Source: an uncultured Catenibacterium sp. (GTDB lineage Bacteria > Bacillota_I > Bacilli_A > Erysipelotrichales > Coprobacillaceae). Taken from it: a stretch of 6,599 nt of DNA. The translations under genes and the position numbers were made by a program. Where the stretch lies: assembly GCA_900764725.1 (NCBI GenBank), contig CAAFPB010000354.1, positions 1 through 6,599 of the forward strand. Reading direction: 5' to 3'. Shown here in pieces: positions 6,124 to 6,599 of this stretch (the first letter of the stretch is position 1; every line of letters starts with the position of its first letter). The notes beneath the pieces are model-generated. The model saw nothing but the letters and a program-made list of their open reading frames with translations. It was not told where the DNA came from and searched no databases.

Positions 6124-6546
6124 TTAATCAATATGATCAGAAGAGAACTTCAAGGAAACTTCAATATATCCCGGATCAATATTACTTGTTGACATTTTCG
6201 TATATAGAGTATTTCCTTTATCTACAGTGCTATAAAATTTAGGATGTGCCACAGTCCGATAAACTTCTACCGCTGGAGAACGATTTGCTTTACCAGAAGT
6301 AATAAATCTCGCATAAGGAGCAATAACAGCACCATACGATGCTTTCATCGAGCCAGTCACGCTAGTTGTCACTTTCTTAGATCCGTTAGAAAGATTATAC
6401 TTCGTACCTCCTTTAGGTGGAATGTTTACATATTCTGCTGTTTGCCAAGATGTACCTTTCTTCACATCAGCATTAGCAGAAAGTAAACCAGCAGTAAAAA
6501 TACAAACCAAACACAAACCACTTGTTAAAACCATTTTTGTTTTCAT
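6124..6546 (-). CDS. Small secreted basic protein with signal peptide, family unknown
   Basis: A protein of 140 residues with a classical Sec signal peptide. Lys2 and Lys4 are followed by a hydrophobic core (about 5-22) and the site ANA|D at 24-27, giving a mature chain of about 114 residues. The two cysteines (12 and 15) are in the signal core, so the mature protein has none. The mature part has 15 Lys/Arg against 8 Asp/Glu and one Trp (GTSWQTAEY near its start). It is rich in Ser, Thr, Tyr and Gly with beta-type alternation. No lipobox, sorting signal or catalytic motif is seen. ATG 6546 is chosen since AAAGGAG ends 11 bases upstream; the GTG at 6558 overlaps that site. Its place before an ABC exporter suggests a bacteriocin-like or antibiotic-response protein. 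It loosely recalls the DUF2712-type secreted proteins, but that is a low-confidence impression. It uses more NCG codons than the transporter genes. Confidence 0.85.
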   Translation of the reverse strand: MKTKMVLTSGLCLVCIFTAGLLSANADVKKGTSWQTAEYVNIPPKGGTKYNLSNGSKKVTTSVTGSMKASYGAVIAPYARFITSGKANRSPAVEVYRTVAHPKFYSTVDKGNTLYTKMSTSNIDPGYIEVSLKFSSDHID

Positions 6547-6557
6547 ACTTTTATTCA

Positions 6558-6564
6558 CTCCTTT
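6558..6564 (-). promoter_or_regulatory. Ribosome binding site of the secreted-protein gene
   Basis: AAAGGAG on the minus strand lies 11 bases before the ATG at 6546. Its final G is the first base of an in-frame GTG, which rules that GTG out as a start. Confidence 0.8.
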
Positions 6565-6568
6565 CTAT

Positions 6569-6586
6569 TTTTTCAGTATTGAAAAA
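6569..6586 (-). repeat. Perfect 7-bp inverted repeat upstream of the secreted-protein gene
   Basis: TTTTTCA and TGAAAAA flank a four-base spacer on the minus strand, just above the ribosome binding site. It could be an operator or a small leader hairpin. The window ends 13 bases further on, so no promoter can be assessed. Confidence 0.45.
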
Positions 6587-6599
6587 GGTGGTTTAATTA

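Noticed and set aside
6244..6486. Plus-strand open frame of 80 codons
   Set aside because: Antisense shadow of the secreted-protein gene, with a Cys/Arg/Ser-rich composition typical of such shadows.
6124..6546. Secreted protein as a lactococcin-972-type bacteriocin
   Set aside because: A mature length of about 114 residues versus about 66, and no giant partner membrane protein; the resemblance is limited to a Trp/Tyr-containing start and Ser/Lys-rich composition.
6556..6558. GTG start for the secreted protein, adding MNKS
   Set aside because: The GTG shares a base with the AAAGGAG ribosome binding site; the ATG at 6546 has workable spacing and begins a normal signal peptide.
1..6599. tRNA, rRNA, CRISPR array, insertion sequence or riboswitch
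   Set aside because: The window is almost fully coding; the gaps hold only promoter, hairpin and ribosome-binding signals, and no transposase or direct-repeat array was seen.

Overview
The window looks like the end of a draft contig from a low-GC Firmicute, plausibly a gut anaerobe of the Erysipelotrichales or Clostridia. The grounds are the AT-rich sequence, the strong AGGAGG-type ribosome binding sites, the heavy TTA/AGA/ATA codon use, and a clostridial-type flavin/Fe-S ene-reductase. The genus cannot be fixed from the sequence. Bases 1-22 are not biological: they match the Illumina TruSeq read-2 adapter end, so genomic sequence begins at base 23.

Every gene I accept lies on the minus strand, so transcription runs from high to low coordinates. 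In transcription order they are: (1) a small, basic, cysteine-free secreted protein with a signal peptide (6546-6124); (2) a strong hairpin with a short U-tail (6117-6088); (3) an ABC exporter set made of a six-helix permease (6065-5211), a small permease (5224-4739), an ATPase (4726-4121) and a second small permease (4134-3664); (4) a terminator whose loop holds the last stop codon (3678-3650); (5) a Cof-type HAD phosphatase (3620-2871), coupled by an ATGA overlap to an AraC-family regulator with an unusual C-terminal tail (2874-1864); (6) a 120-base gap with a hairpin terminator and two overlapping promoter candidates; (7) an NADH:flavin oxidoreductase / 2,4-dienoyl-CoA reductase family enzyme (1743-23), cut off by the contig end inside its C-terminal dinucleotide-binding region.

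The most interesting part is the secreted-protein/ABC module at 3664-6546. A signal-peptide-bearing polycation sits directly before an exporter with one short ATPase and three different permeases. The ATPase has Glu in place of the Q-loop Gln, as in the BcrA and LanF (lantibiotic immunity) ATPases. The three permeases share a charged I-x-R-x-[GS]-type motif after an early helix. Two gene pairs are coupled by overlaps of exactly 14 bases. I infer a bacteriocin-like or envelope-stress module in which the ABC complex protects against, or handles, the secreted product or a similar membrane-active compound. The product matches no family I can name with confidence.

The HAD and AraC genes probably form one unit, reached by readthrough or by a weak promoter inside the terminator region. 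The AraC regulator may control the downstream oxidoreductase, since the gap between them combines an inverted repeat with a promoter. No RNA genes, CRISPR arrays, insertion sequences or origins were seen.
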